A stretch of DNA of 64,000 bases from Blastomonas ursincola (GTDB lineage: Bacteria; Pseudomonadota; Alphaproteobacteria; Sphingomonadales; Sphingomonadaceae). The DNA lies in assembly GCF_013607875.1 (NCBI RefSeq), contig NZ_VDES01000002.1:1103132-1167131 (forward strand), written 5' to 3'. Positions 1-9,476 of the stretch are shown one piece after another; the stretch's first letter is position 1, and every line of letters begins with the position of its first letter. The notes under the pieces are model-generated. The model was not told where the DNA came from. It ran no database searches and worked only from the letters and a program-made list of their open reading frames with translations. The translations under genes were made by a program, and so were the position numbers.

Positions 1-524
1 ATTCGGCTTTCGGTCCCGCCGGGGCCATCCGCCTGGACCTTCCCTCGGGGGGCCTGTTGCGGCTCAGCGATGGGGCGTTCGGGCCCAGCATCGTGACGAC
101 GTCGTCGGGGCCAGGCACCGGCGGCGTCATCACCATCGGCAATCCGCTTGCCATCATCAGCCAGGGCGGCAACATATTCGCGCTGGGCGAGCAGGCGGGG
201 GCGAATGTCGTGATTCGCTCGCAATTCTATATCGATGCCGCCGACCGGCTCGATCAGATCCGGGTCAACGGCAATTTCGTCTTCCAGGGCCAGCTCGATT
301 ATGTCGCCTCGGGTGAGGAGCCGAGGGATATCGACCTGCTCGATGCAAGTGCGGTGCTGGCAGGACGGTGCCGGGCGGCGCGTGCCAGCGGCGGGGCGAG
401 CCAGTTGAGCATCGCCGCGATTGGACCCTATGGCCTAGCAGAGCCCGAGGCCGCACCCGGTGAACGTCCAGCCGGGCCTGTCGCGCTGCTGGACCGCGCC
501 GCTCCGGATCGGCCGTGCGGCTGA
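1..524 (+). CDS. C-terminal end of a filamentous-haemagglutinin-like (TpsA) exoprotein, 5' truncated by window
   Basis: The frame is open from base 3 to the stop at 522-524, so the gene begins before the window. The visible part reads SDGAFGP, GGVITIGNPLAIISQGGNIF and a segment around IDLLDASAVLAGRC, the low-complexity Gly/Asn/Ser-rich beta-helix style and C-terminal tail common in haemagglutinin-repeat exoproteins secreted by the two-partner (type Vb) route. Its stop overlaps the start of the TpsB-type transporter gene by 10 bases, which is the strongest support: TpsA and TpsB genes are normally adjacent. The conserved N-terminal TPS domain is outside the window, so the assignment rests on context and composition. 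Confidence 0.7.
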   Translation, partial: SAFGPAGAIRLDLPSGGLLRLSDGAFGPSIVTTSSGPGTGGVITIGNPLAIISQGGNIFALGEQAGANVVIRSQFYIDAADRLDQIRVNGNFVFQGQLDYVASGEEPRDIDLLDASAVLAGRCRAARASGGASQLSIAAIGPYGLAEPEAAPGERPAGPVALLDRAAPDRPCG

Positions 525-2395
525 GACCGGCTCTTGCGACCGCAGGCCTGATCGCGCTCATGTCGGGCCTTTGGGCACCGGCGGCGGCGCAGGTGGTGCC
601 GGATGGAGCGCTGAGACCGGATGCGGGCGCATCACGGCTGCCGCCCCCCGTTTATGCCGATCCGGTGCCGCGCCCGGCACCCGGACGGTCCGAAACGCCG
701 ACGGCGCCATCGGTTCCGCGCGTGCCCGGCGATGTCCCCGGCGTCCCGGACCAGGGGGCGGTCACGCTGACCCAACTCATCGTCGAGGGTGACCGCGCCA
801 TGAAGCCGGTTGAGGCATGGGCACCGGCCCGCGATGCGGCAAGCGGGCTTGTCGTCTCACTGGAGCCGGACGAACTCATCGACCCCGCCTGGGTGCAGCG
901 CCAGTTTGCCGCCAACGATCTGGTCGGCCCGCCTGTTCCCTACGCCCGGATCATCGCGCTGATCCAGCTGATCAATGCGCAGTTCGCCGTGAACGGCTAT
1001 GTCAATTCGGGTCTGCTAGTCCCCAGCCAGCCGCCGATCCGCGAAAGCGGCCCCTTGCGGCTCAGGCTGGTGCTTGGCCGTGTGGCGGCCGATGGGTTGA
1101 ACATAGCCGATCCCGGACGCGGGCTGGACCGCCGGTTCGTCCTCGACCGGCTGCCATCCGCCACGGCCTATCCGTTCAATGCCGCTGATTTCGAGCGCCA
1201 GTTCCGGCTGCTGGCAGAGGGTCCTGCGGTTACCACCGTCAATGCCGATCTGCGCCCCCATGGCCGACCAGGCGAAGCGGCGCTGGCGGTCACGGTCATG
1301 CCTGCAGAGCGGCTGGACGCGTATATCAGCCTTGCCAACAGCCGCACGCCGTCCATCGGCGCGCAGCGCACGGCGATCGGCGGCAGCATCAGAAATCTGC
1401 TGACACCCGGTGACCGGCTCGCCATCGAATTCGGGCGGACACGCGGGGTGATCGATGTGGCGGCAAGTTTCGAGGAACCCATTTTCTCGCCAAGTTGGCA
1501 GTTCTTCGTGGGATTGGGCTTCAACGATGCGGCGGTGGTCGATTCCATCCTCGCGCCGCTGGACATTCGCACGGAGGGCATCCAGCTCTACACCGGCCTG
1601 GCGCATCAACTGATCAAGACCCCGCTCATGCCCAAAGGCGACGGGACATTCGCGCCCTCGACCTCGCTGGTAGCGCGCGCGCAGTTCGATTTCCGTGACA
1701 CGAAAACCTTCCTGCTGGGCGAGCGCTTCAGCTTCGCGCCCGGATCGGTCGATGGCGTGTCGCGCTATTACGCTGCGCGCCTGGCACTCGATTTCGTGTC
1801 GCGCTCGATCCGCCAGGTGCTGGCGCTCAGCGTCACCCTTTCGGTCGGCATCGATGGCACCCGAAGCGACATTGCCGGAGTTCCGGCTCCCGACCGCAAT
1901 TTCATCGGCATGCTCGGCCAAGCAAATTACGCGCGCAGGCTCAATGGAGCGGGAACCGAATTGCGCGGTCGGTTGACGGCCCAGTATAGCAGCAGCGTGA
2001 CTTGTGCCGGAGAGCGCTTACCGATCGGTGGCCTCAACTCGGTCCGTGGCTATCGCGAAACGCTCTATCTGGTCGACAATGCGGTGATCGGCTCGATCGA
2101 GCTATCGCAGCCCTTGAACCTTGGGGGTGGAGCAGACGTCACCGGGCCGGGCCAGTTCGTCATCGGCGCCTTTGTCGACGCAGCCTGGTTCAGGAACCGC
2201 GAGCCGCCCAATCCTCCGCGCGATTTCATCTCGGGGGCGGGCCTGTCGCTGGCCTGGACGCCGCATCCCGCCTTGAGCGCTCGCGTCACCTGGGCGCATG
2301 ACTTCCAGAAGACGCGTGTAGCGGGCAATCGCAACCTGCAGGATGACGGGATCTATTTTTCGATCCTGTTCAACCCGTCACGGCTGCAGCGCTAG
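515..2395 (+). CDS. ShlB/FhaC/HecB-family outer-membrane transporter (TpsB)
   Basis: A 626-residue two-partner-secretion translocator that would export the exoprotein encoded just upstream. Residues 1 to about 26 are a signal peptide ending AAAQ, followed by a proline-rich linker, POTRA-like periplasmic segments at about 80-240 (with VTLTQLIVEGD and LRLVLGRV) and a beta-barrel to the C-terminus. The VRGY motif of the family's conserved extracellular loop lies at about residues 510-513. The length is slightly above the usual 550-600 because of the linker. The start is GTG at 515, inside the end of the exoprotein gene, suggesting translational coupling. Confidence 0.87.
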   Translation: MRLRPALATAGLIALMSGLWAPAAAQVVPDGALRPDAGASRLPPPVYADPVPRPAPGRSETPTAPSVPRVPGDVPGVPDQGAVTLTQLIVEGDRAMKPVEAWAPARDAASGLVVSLEPDELIDPAWVQRQFAANDLVGPPVPYARIIALIQLINAQFAVNGYVNSGLLVPSQPPIRESGPLRLRLVLGRVAADGLNIADPGRGLDRRFVLDRLPSATAYPFNAADFERQFRLLAEGPAVTTVNADLRPHGRPGEAALAVTVMPAERLDAYISLANSRTPSIGAQRTAIGGSIRNLLTPGDRLAIEFGRTRGVIDVAASFEEPIFSPSWQFFVGLGFNDAAVVDSILAPLDIRTEGIQLYTGLAHQLIKTPLMPKGDGTFAPSTSLVARAQFDFRDTKTFLLGERFSFAPGSVDGVSRYYAARLALDFVSRSIRQVLALSVTLSVGIDGTRSDIAGVPAPDRNFIGMLGQANYARRLNGAGTELRGRLTAQYSSSVTCAGERLPIGGLNSVRGYRETLYLVDNAVIGSIELSQPLNLGGGADVTGPGQFVIGAFVDAAWFRNREPPNPPRDFISGAGLSLAWTPHPALSARVTWAHDFQKTRVAGNRNLQDDGIYFSILFNPSRLQR

Positions 2396-2473
2396 CGCCA
2401 TGGGCGACGCCGGCCATGCGGTGTCCGGTATCTGTGGAGGCCCTCAATGCCCGCTGCCCTGGCTGCATGGCCT

Positions 2474-4420
2474 CTAGTCGAACCGCAGCCCGATGCGCCA
2501 CAGCCTGCCGGGCGAGGGCAGGCCTGCCTGCGGGAAGATCTGCGCATCGGTCAGATTGTCGACGGCGAAGGTGAGCACGAGGTCGCGTGCGCCCATGCGC
2601 GCAATCGGGATGGCTGCGCGCAATGCGATTTCCGCAGCCGCGGGCAGTTCGACCCGCTGGCCTGCAGCATCGAGATCGATCGCCTTGCCGATCGCGCGCA
2701 GCTCGGCGCGCAGATCGAACCTGCCGGAAACGTTCCAGTCGAGCACCGCCAGCGCTTCGTACGAGGGCCGTTGCGGCAGCCGGCGGATGGGTGCGCTGCC
2801 CGCATCGGCGCGTGCGCTGAGCGCGGTGCCCGACAGCTCGAGCCGCAGCGTTTCGGTCAGGTCATGCGCCAGCCTGGCGTCGATGCCGAAGCTGGTCGCG
2901 CCGGAAAGGTTGAACCGCTGACGGCGACCATCGGCAACCACGCGCTGCGCCAGGGTGTTTTCCGATCGGATCAGGAACGGGTTGAGCGTCAGCGCAAAGC
3001 CGGTGCGCGTCAGCCGCAGTTCGACATCGGCGAGCCAGGCCTGTTCGGGCCGCAGATCGGGATTGATCGCAAAGCGGCCGAGCGCTTCGCCGAACAGCTC
3101 GCGCGCGGTCGGAAAGCGCGTCCGCCTGCCGCCGCTGAAGGTCAGCGCCGCGCCGCTGCCCAGATCGAACTGCAGCGCCGAGGAAAAGGCGCCGGCGCCG
3201 AGCGAGGGCTGGCGAGGCTTGTCGCCGGTCAGCGGATTGTCGACCGCATCATAGGCTGCGCCCAGCGTCGCGCGGATGCCCTGGGCGAGCTGCGCGTCCG
3301 CCTCCACGCCTGCGCTGTAGAGATTCTGCCGATATCTGAGCCGGGGGCCTGCGATGCCCGAGGGGAAATCGGTCTCGACCTGCCGGTGCGTGCTCGACTG
3401 CGCCGATGCCGCCCAGCGAAGGTCGAGCGGCCCCAGCCGGTGCGCCAGCCTTATCCGCCCGCCGGTGGTGCTGTCGTCATCGTCCTGCGTGCGGCGCAGC
3501 GCGGCATAGCTGACGCTGCGATATTGTGCGATGCGCTGGCTGAAATCCTGATGCCAGGCCGTCGCCCTGAATTCGGCATGGTCGGCGAGCGTCAGGCCGA
3601 GGTTCAGCGTGGCCTGGGTCAGCGCGATATCGGGATAGCGCCAGAAGCGCGTTCCCGCCTCGGCCGGTCGGTCGGATTCGGGCGCGATGCCGCGTTCTGC
3701 CGCAAGGTGCAGCACCGATGCACGCAGGCGAAGATCGCCCTGTTCGGTTCCAAGCGCCGCGAAGAAGCTGGCGGCGTCGAGATCGCTGTTGGTACGCCGG
3801 CTGCGCGAGGCCTGGCTGAAGGGCAGGGGCCCGGCGAGCGGTTCGGCATCGCGGGTGATCCCGCCCGCCGCCAGCGTCGCCTCGACCGCACCAATCCGTT
3901 CGGCCAGCACCACCGATGCGCTGCCCGATCCCAGGCTGCCCGCTTCGGCATGCGCGAAGCTGCCCTGCGCGCTCTGCCGAGTCTGGAAATCAACCACGCC
4001 CGCGACGGTATTGGTGCCATATTCGATCGGCGCGGCGCCCTTGGTAATGCGGACATCGCCGATCAGCCCGGCGGGCAGCAGCCCCAGATCAACCCGCCCA
4101 TCCCACGGCACGGCAAGCGGTGCGCCGTCGAGAAACACCTGCGTCTGGCGTTCTTCCGCGCCGCGAATGCGCGCCACCGTCTCGCCGCGCGAATTGGCGC
4201 GTACGGTCACCCCTGCGACGCCGCGCAGCACATCGGCAAGGCTGCGCGGCTGGCGATCGACCAGCTCGTCCTGCGTGACCACGGTCTGCGGCGGCAGCAC
4301 CCGCCCGGCCTGGGCAGGCGCAGTGACGATGATCGGTGGCAGCCTGGTTTCGGCTGCCGCCGTTCCGCTCGTCAGTGCGGCGGGGAAGCCAAGAGCAGCC
4401 GCCAGGTAGCGTTTGTTCAT
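2474..4420 (-). CDS. TonB-dependent outer-membrane receptor
   Basis: A 648-residue receptor for active uptake across the outer membrane. It has a signal peptide (1 to about 23, ending TAAAE), a TonB-box-like IIVTA near residue 30, a plug domain at about 37-150 (RSLADVLRGVAGVTV, RIRGAEERQTQVFLDG, ITKGAAPIEYG), and a barrel ending RIGLRFD. The start codon overlaps the stop of the upstream 1063-residue BNR-repeat protein by four bases (ATGA), so both belong to one transcript. The substrate cannot be read: catecholate siderophore, cobalamin and peptide receptors share this layout. No riboswitch is visible because the gene has no leader of its own. Confidence 0.9.
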   Translation of the reverse strand: MNKRYLAAALGFPAALTSGTAAAETRLPPIIVTAPAQAGRVLPPQTVVTQDELVDRQPRSLADVLRGVAGVTVRANSRGETVARIRGAEERQTQVFLDGAPLAVPWDGRVDLGLLPAGLIGDVRITKGAAPIEYGTNTVAGVVDFQTRQSAQGSFAHAEAGSLGSGSASVVLAERIGAVEATLAAGGITRDAEPLAGPLPFSQASRSRRTNSDLDAASFFAALGTEQGDLRLRASVLHLAAERGIAPESDRPAEAGTRFWRYPDIALTQATLNLGLTLADHAEFRATAWHQDFSQRIAQYRSVSYAALRRTQDDDDSTTGGRIRLAHRLGPLDLRWAASAQSSTHRQVETDFPSGIAGPRLRYRQNLYSAGVEADAQLAQGIRATLGAAYDAVDNPLTGDKPRQPSLGAGAFSSALQFDLGSGAALTFSGGRRTRFPTARELFGEALGRFAINPDLRPEQAWLADVELRLTRTGFALTLNPFLIRSENTLAQRVVADGRRQRFNLSGATSFGIDARLAHDLTETLRLELSGTALSARADAGSAPIRRLPQRPSYEALAVLDWNVSGRFDLRAELRAIGKAIDLDAAGQRVELPAAAEIALRAAIPIARMGARDLVLTFAVDNLTDAQIFPQAGLPSPGRLWRIGLRFD

Positions 4421-7400
4421 TCGGCTGCCGGATCGGCCGCCGGCACGGCCAGCGGCCTGCGCACGATCTCCGCGATGCCCGCCGCGCTCAATTGGGCGTT
4501 GAGCTTCGGCATATCGCTGCCGATCGCCGCTTCGAGTGCCGCCAGCTGCCGGTCGAGCTCGGCCGAAAGCGTCGCGAACACCGCTTCGCTCTGATCGGTC
4601 GGGCGCGCCTCGGCGCTCTCCGCAACGCCGATCAGCCCGGCGAGCTTGTCGTTGAGCTTGATCGGATAGTTGAGCGGGTCCTGACGCGAACGGTTGCGCA
4701 CCTGATAGAGCTCACCCTCGATCGCGCTGAGTTTCGCATCAAACGCGCCTAGGGATGTGCGTAGCGCGGCATTGGCCGAGGCATTGCCCGCCGCTGCTGC
4801 GGTCTGCTCCTTGATGCCGCGGATCAGCAGCACCGCCTCGTTCGCCTGGCTGACGCGGCTGCTGACGCGGTTGGCGAAATCGAACCGCGCGACCAGGTCC
4901 GCCTGGGTGACATTGGTCAGGCGCGGGTCGGTGCGGATCTCGAACGGCTGGGTGAAGCTCTTGCCGTCGACGGTCAGGCGCGCCTGATAGCGGCCCGGTG
5001 CCGCCGTGATGCCGCCGTTGCGACTGGTCCACAGGATCATGCCGGGGAAATCGGTAAAGCCCGGGTAGCGCATCTTCCACACGAACCGGTTGAGGCCGGG
5101 CTTCATCGTCGTGGTCGGCTTGGGCTTGGGCTTGAACGGATCGTTGTCCTCGTCGTCCTTCTTTTCGTCCTTCTTGGGCTCGACCGGATTGCCGGCAAAG
5201 CTCTGGATCAGCGCGCCATCGGGGCCGAGAATGTCGAGCGCCAGCGTCTTGGGGCGGGTGGGCAGGAAATAATCGATCGCCACGCCTTCATCGACCTCGC
5301 GCACCGCAGCGGCGGGGGCGAACAGCCGCTCGGTACGCGGCGCGCCGCTTTCGAGCTGGCGCAGCACGCCGATATTGTCGAGCACCCAGAACGATCGGCC
5401 ATGCGTCGCGATCACCAGATCGTTGGCGGTGACGGCGAGGTCCGAGACCTGAACCGCCGGCAGGTTGCGCTGTAGCTTGCGCCAGTCCTTGCCGCCGTTG
5501 AACGATACCCAGACGCCGCGTTCGGTGCCGAGATAGAGCAGGCCGGGGCGAACGATGTCCTCGCGGATGCTGCGCGCCATCTCGTCGGCAGGCAGGCCCC
5601 CAGCGATCGAGGTCCAGGTCCGGCCATAGTCGGTGGTCTTCAGCACATAGGGCTTGAAGTCGTTCAGCAGGAAGCGATGGCCGGTCATATAGGCGGTGCC
5701 GTCGGAATGTGGCGAATCCTCGACCGTCGTGATCTTCACATAGCGCGGCAGCGTCTTGGGCGTGACGTTGGACCATTTGCCGCCGCCATCGCGCGTCACA
5801 TGCACCAGGCCATCGTCCGACCCAGCCCAGATCAGCCCGCGCTCGCGCCGCGACGGGGCGAGCGCAAATACGGTGGCATAGGTCTCGACGCCGGTCTGGT
5901 CGCGCGTGATCGGTCCGCCCGAGGGGCCGAGCGTCTTGGGATCGGCCAGCGTCAGGTCGGGGCTGATCTTCTCCCAGCTCTGCCCCTCGTTGCGGCTGCG
6001 CCAGACATGCTGCGAGGTGACATAGAGGCTCTTGGGATCGTGCGGATCGAACACGATCGGGAAGGTCCACTGGAACCGCTCGGCAATCTCGCCCGCTGAA
6101 TAGCCCATCGGATTGTCGGGCAGCACGTTGATCGCGCGCGCCTGGCCGGTGGCGCGGTCATAGCGGTCGAGCGTGCCGCCATAGCTGCCCGCGTAGAAAA
6201 TCTCCGGATTGAGCGGATCGTTGGTGACATAGCCGCTCTCGCCGCCGCCTGCGGCAAAGCCGTACTGGCCGCCGCCGAGCACGTTGACATGCTTCCAGTC
6301 GCGCGAGGGGACGCAGATGGTCGAATTGTCCTGCTGGCCGCCGCAGACGAAATAGGGGAAATGGCTGCTCACCGAGACGCGGTACATCTGCGCGGTCGGG
6401 TAGTTCTGCCGCGTCCAGCTTTCGCCGCCATTGACGCTGACATTCGCGCCGCCGTCATTGGCCTGGATCATCCGCTGGTTGTTTGCGGGATCGATCCAAA
6501 GATCGTGGTTGTCGCCATGCGGCACCTTGATCTTCTTGAGCGTCGCGCCCGCGTCGTCCGAGCGGAAGAAGTCGACGTTGAGGATGTAGACCCGGTCCTT
6601 CTCGACCGGATCGGCGAGCAAGCGCGAATAATAGAAGGCGCGCTGGCGCAGGTCGCGGCTGTCGTTGCTGCGCCGCCAGCTCGCCCCGGCATCGTCGGAG
6701 ACGAACAGGCCGCCTTCCTCGGCATGCTCGACAATGGCGTAGACGCGATTTGCATCGACCGGCGAGACGCTGACCCCGATCTTCCCGATCAGCCCCGTTT
6801 GCGGCAGCCCCGGCGCGCGGGTCAGTTCCTTCCACGTCTCGCCGCCATCGGTGCTGTGGAACAGCCCGCTGCCGGGACCGCCCGAGCTCATGCCCCAGGG
6901 CTTGCGCCACGCCTCCCAGAGCGCAGCATAGATGTTGCGCGGGTTCTTCGGATCGATCGAGATGTCGACCGCGCCGGTCTTGGCGTCGCGGAACAGCACC
7001 TTGCGCCAGCTCTTGCCGCCGTCGGTGGTCTTGAACACGCCGCGCTCGGCATTGGCCTCGCCATAATGGCCGAAGCCCGCGACGAACGCGGTGTCGCAAT
7101 TGGCCGGATCGATCCGCACCCGCGCGAAATTCTGGACATCGGCAAGCCCGGTCTTCGCCCAGGTCTTGCCCGCGTCGACCGATTTCCACACGCCATTGCC
7201 GGGCAGGATGTTGCCGCGCAGCTGCGTCTCGCCGGTGGTCAGGTACAGGATATCGGGATTGGCCTCGCACACCGCGACCCCGCCGACTGCGGCGGTATCG
7301 AGCTGGCCGTCGGTGACCGGCTTCCAGCTCTGGCCGCTATCCGTCGTCTTCCACAGGCCGCCGCCCACGGCGGTGAAATAATATTCATGCGGGCGCGCCG

Positions 7401-7608
7401 CGCTGCCGGTGGCGGAGATCGAGCGGCCGCCGCGATCGGGGCCGATATTGCGCCAGGTCAGCGAGGTGAAATAGGCCTGCTCGTCCTCGGGCAACGGCGC
7501 ATCGGCGGCCTCCTTGGCCTTGTCGAGCTCGTTCGCGTCCTGCGCCAGCACGGCGCTGGCGGGCAGCCAGCACATCGCCAGCCCGATCCATTTGTGTCTG
7601 AGCTTCAT
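4417..7608 (-). CDS. Secreted BNR/sortilin (VPS10)-like beta-propeller protein
   Basis: A 1063-residue exported protein. The signal peptide (1 to about 22, ending VLAQ) is followed by a long array of Asp-box repeats of the form S/T-x-D-x-G-x-x-W (TTDSGQSWK, SVDAGKTWAK, TTDGGKSWRK, STDGGETWKE, SDDAGASWRR and others), diagnostic of sialidase/sortilin-type propellers. A lysine/aspartate-rich linker at about 815-840 leads to a beta domain and a helical C-terminal segment. Related proteins are annotated as glycosyl hydrolase or VPS10-domain proteins, usually without proven activity. It overlaps the TonB receptor gene, so ligand capture or processing for uptake is a reasonable inference. The start ATG at 7608 is preceded by a GA/G-rich ribosome-binding site. 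Confidence 0.85.
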   Translation of the reverse strand: MKLRHKWIGLAMCWLPASAVLAQDANELDKAKEAADAPLPEDEQAYFTSLTWRNIGPDRGGRSISATGSAARPHEYYFTAVGGGLWKTTDSGQSWKPVTDGQLDTAAVGGVAVCEANPDILYLTTGETQLRGNILPGNGVWKSVDAGKTWAKTGLADVQNFARVRIDPANCDTAFVAGFGHYGEANAERGVFKTTDGGKSWRKVLFRDAKTGAVDISIDPKNPRNIYAALWEAWRKPWGMSSGGPGSGLFHSTDGGETWKELTRAPGLPQTGLIGKIGVSVSPVDANRVYAIVEHAEEGGLFVSDDAGASWRRSNDSRDLRQRAFYYSRLLADPVEKDRVYILNVDFFRSDDAGATLKKIKVPHGDNHDLWIDPANNQRMIQANDGGANVSVNGGESWTRQNYPTAQMYRVSVSSHFPYFVCGGQQDNSTICVPSRDWKHVNVLGGGQYGFAAGGGESGYVTNDPLNPEIFYAGSYGGTLDRYDRATGQARAINVLPDNPMGYSAGEIAERFQWTFPIVFDPHDPKSLYVTSQHVWRSRNEGQSWEKISPDLTLADPKTLGPSGGPITRDQTGVETYATVFALAPSRRERGLIWAGSDDGLVHVTRDGGGKWSNVTPKTLPRYVKITTVEDSPHSDGTAYMTGHRFLLNDFKPYVLKTTDYGRTWTSIAGGLPADEMARSIREDIVRPGLLYLGTERGVWVSFNGGKDWRKLQRNLPAVQVSDLAVTANDLVIATHGRSFWVLDNIGVLRQLESGAPRTERLFAPAAAVREVDEGVAIDYFLPTRPKTLALDILGPDGALIQSFAGNPVEPKKDEKKDDEDNDPFKPKPKPTTTMKPGLNRFVWKMRYPGFTDFPGMILWTSRNGGITAAPGRYQARLTVDGKSFTQPFEIRTDPRLTNVTQADLVARFDFANRVSSRVSQANEAVLLIRGIKEQTAAAAGNASANAALRTSLGAFDAKLSAIEGELYQVRNRSRQDPLNYPIKLNDKLAGLIGVAESAEARPTDQSEAVFATLSAELDRQLAALEAAIGSDMPKLNAQLSAAGIAEIVRRPLAVPAADPAAE

Positions 7609-7986
7609 CTACGCCCCCTCTTCCTGTCTGATAGGATCCGCGACCCGGCGGCAGCCGATTCCAGATTGTTTCCGTTGGAACCACCATCGGTTGGCGCACG
7701 GGGAAAATCAAGCAAACTCACAGGCTTGAGGCGACCGATCACACAGGGCAGGCGAACGCTGGTCGAGCGGCTTTTCGCAGCGATCGCGCCGGCATTTCCG
7801 GGGGAGGGGCGATTGCAGCGAATCCAGGCAGGAATGATTGGGCAGCAAGCATCGCCGAGCGCGAACACGATCGGACTATTGCGAATACAACGGCTTGCGG
7901 TCAGCCCAGTGTGGAGTCAATATATCGGGAAAACCTGAGCGATCCATCATCGCTGGCACCGTCCGGTATGCTATCACAAAGCATCC
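7609..7986. other. Gene-free stretch upstream of the BNR protein gene
   Basis: 378 bases with no convincing coding sequence. It must hold the promoter of the minus-strand BNR-protein/TonB-receptor operon, but no clear -10/-35 pair or dyad was found. It ends at the left attachment repeat of the integrative element. Confidence 0.5.
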
Positions 7987-8034
7987 GTGGTGACCCCTAC
8001 GGGAATCGAACCCGTGTTTCAGCCGTGAAAGGGC
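7987..8034 (-). repeat. Left attachment site: copy of the tRNA-Glu 3' end
   Basis: 48 bp identical to 15673-15720, covering the tRNA anticodon stem-loop 3' part, variable region, T arm and CCA end. It is not a functional tRNA because the D arm and 5' acceptor strand are absent to its right. Confidence 0.93.
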
Positions 8035-8152
8035 GTAAACAAGCCGATTTCCGGGATTTCCAGAACCTTTCTGAAACGCCGGAAAACGTTAGATATTCGT
8101 GGGTTTTGGCGCTATGAAGTGCCTAGTTGCTCCAGCATGATCCCCAATGGAT

Positions 8153-8161
8153 ATTAGGGAA
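8153..8161 (+). repeat. ATTAGGGAA repeat near left end (candidate recombinase arm site)
   Basis: The 9-mer ATTAGGGAA occurs here and twice at the right end (15621-15629, 15632-15640). Related GGGAA words follow at 8168-8184. Its presence at both ends, next to the integrase gene, fits arm-type binding sites. This is an inference from position only. Confidence 0.4.
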
Positions 8162-8191
8162 GCGTTGGGGAAGTCTGGGAAAGGGCACAAC

Positions 8192-9466
8192 ATGGCGCGC
8201 GTGGTGCAGGATGCGAAGCTGGCTAAGCGGGAACAGCGGTTGCGGCTGGCGATCAGCAAGAAACCGCATTGGATGACCCTGAATGAGGGCGAGCACCTAG
8301 GCTATTATCGCGGGGCGCGGGTCAGCAAATGGGTGGCACGATATCGGCGCGCGGGCACCACTGAAAATTATCAGGAAAGGACCCTGGCGCAGGCCGATGA
8401 CGTGGCAGATGCCAATGGCGAGACAATCCTGGATTTCAAGCAGGCGCAAGCTGCCGCCAGGGCGTGGTTTGCCAGCCTAGAGCGCAGCGGTGGGCGCAGG
8501 TCCGGGCCATATACCGTAAGTGATGCCCTCGACGACTACATGGCCGGGTTCACTGGCAAGGACTCTGCAAACACCCGTCGCCGGATCGAAGCGATTGTCC
8601 GCCCGCAAATGGGGCACCACGTTATCGCCAAGCTGACAAAAGACATTATTGCCGACTGGCACCGCGCCTTGGCTGATGCACCTGCTAGGTTGCGCACGGC
8701 CAAAGGCGCGGATCAGAATTATCGCCAGACGCCAGACACCGAGGAAGCGCGCCGCCGCCGCCGTTCGAGTGCAAACCGCATCCTGACTATTCTGAAGGCC
8801 GCGCTGAACGTTGCCTATGGAAACAGCAAAGTGGGCAGCGATGATGCTTGGCGGCGCGTCAAACCATTTCCCAAGGCGGAAACGCCCCGGTTGCGCTATC
8901 TGAGCGATGATGAAGCGCGCCGCCTGGTCAATGCCTGCGATCCCGCGTTCCGTTCGATGGTGAAGGCAGCGCTGCTGACGGGGGCACGGTATTCCGAACT
9001 GACGGGGCTGGAGGTCCGGGATTTTGACCGACAAGCCCAAACGGTTTGGTTGCGCGAAACCAAGTCGGGAACTGCAAGGGCCGTCTATCTGGAGGATGAA
9101 GGCTTTGCCTTGTTCGAGAGCGCGGCCATCGGCAAGAAGACTGGCGACCTGATTTTCCCGCGCCCGGATGGTAAGCGATGGGGGGCGTCGCAGCAGGCGC
9201 GCCCGCTGGCTGCGGCCTGCAAGAAGGCGCGGATTGATCCCGCCGGGTTTCACGATCTGCGCCGAACCTATGGCGCGCGGCTGGCATTGCGGGGCGTGCC
9301 CATGGCCGTGATTGCAGAGGCTCTTGGGCACAGCGACGAACGCATCACTCGGCGGCACTACGCCCATTTGTCAAAATCCTATGTTGCCGATACCGTGCGG
9401 CAGGCTGTCGCTGGGCTTGGCATTGTGCAAGCCGAAAACAGCAAAGTGGTGAGAATTGCTGAATAG
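8192..9466 (+). CDS. int: Tyrosine-recombinase integrase
   Basis: A 424-residue site-specific recombinase that would integrate and excise the element at tRNA-Glu. The C-terminal catalytic domain shows the expected residues: Arg in TGARYSEL, Lys in ETKSG, the HxxR box HDLRRTYG, His in LGHSDERITRRHY and the nucleophile Tyr in RRHYAHLS. The N-terminal part (about 1-200) holds arm- and core-binding domains with a basic RRRRRSSANR stretch. The start is taken as ATG 8192 (MARVVQDAK) behind AAGGG; an upstream in-frame ATG at 8147 would add 15 residues that overlap the candidate arm repeat. The next gene overlaps or abuts its 3' end. Confidence 0.93.
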   Translation: MARVVQDAKLAKREQRLRLAISKKPHWMTLNEGEHLGYYRGARVSKWVARYRRAGTTENYQERTLAQADDVADANGETILDFKQAQAAARAWFASLERSGGRRSGPYTVSDALDDYMAGFTGKDSANTRRRIEAIVRPQMGHHVIAKLTKDIIADWHRALADAPARLRTAKGADQNYRQTPDTEEARRRRRSSANRILTILKAALNVAYGNSKVGSDDAWRRVKPFPKAETPRLRYLSDDEARRLVNACDPAFRSMVKAALLTGARYSELTGLEVRDFDRQAQTVWLRETKSGTARAVYLEDEGFALFESAAIGKKTGDLIFPRPDGKRWGASQQARPLAAACKKARIDPAGFHDLRRTYGARLALRGVPMAVIAEALGHSDERITRRHYAHLSKSYVADTVRQAVAGLGIVQAENSKVVRIAE

Positions 9467-9476
9467 GGGAAGCAAA

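Noticed and set aside
2417-2473. Cobalamin or other riboswitch for the TonB receptor
   Set aside because: This side is the 3' end of the receptor gene and its 5' end overlaps an upstream gene, leaving no leader.
2447-4594. Long plus-strand frame opposite the TonB receptor
   Set aside because: A high-GC shadow; the minus strand has signal peptide, plug and barrel features.
7988-8034. A second tRNA-Glu gene
   Set aside because: Only the 3' part of the cloverleaf is present; no D arm or 5' acceptor strand follows.
7911-8117. Short open frame spanning the left attachment repeat
   Set aside because: It translates the tRNA-Glu 3' copy and flanking noncoding DNA; the matching sequence at the other end is part of a tRNA gene.
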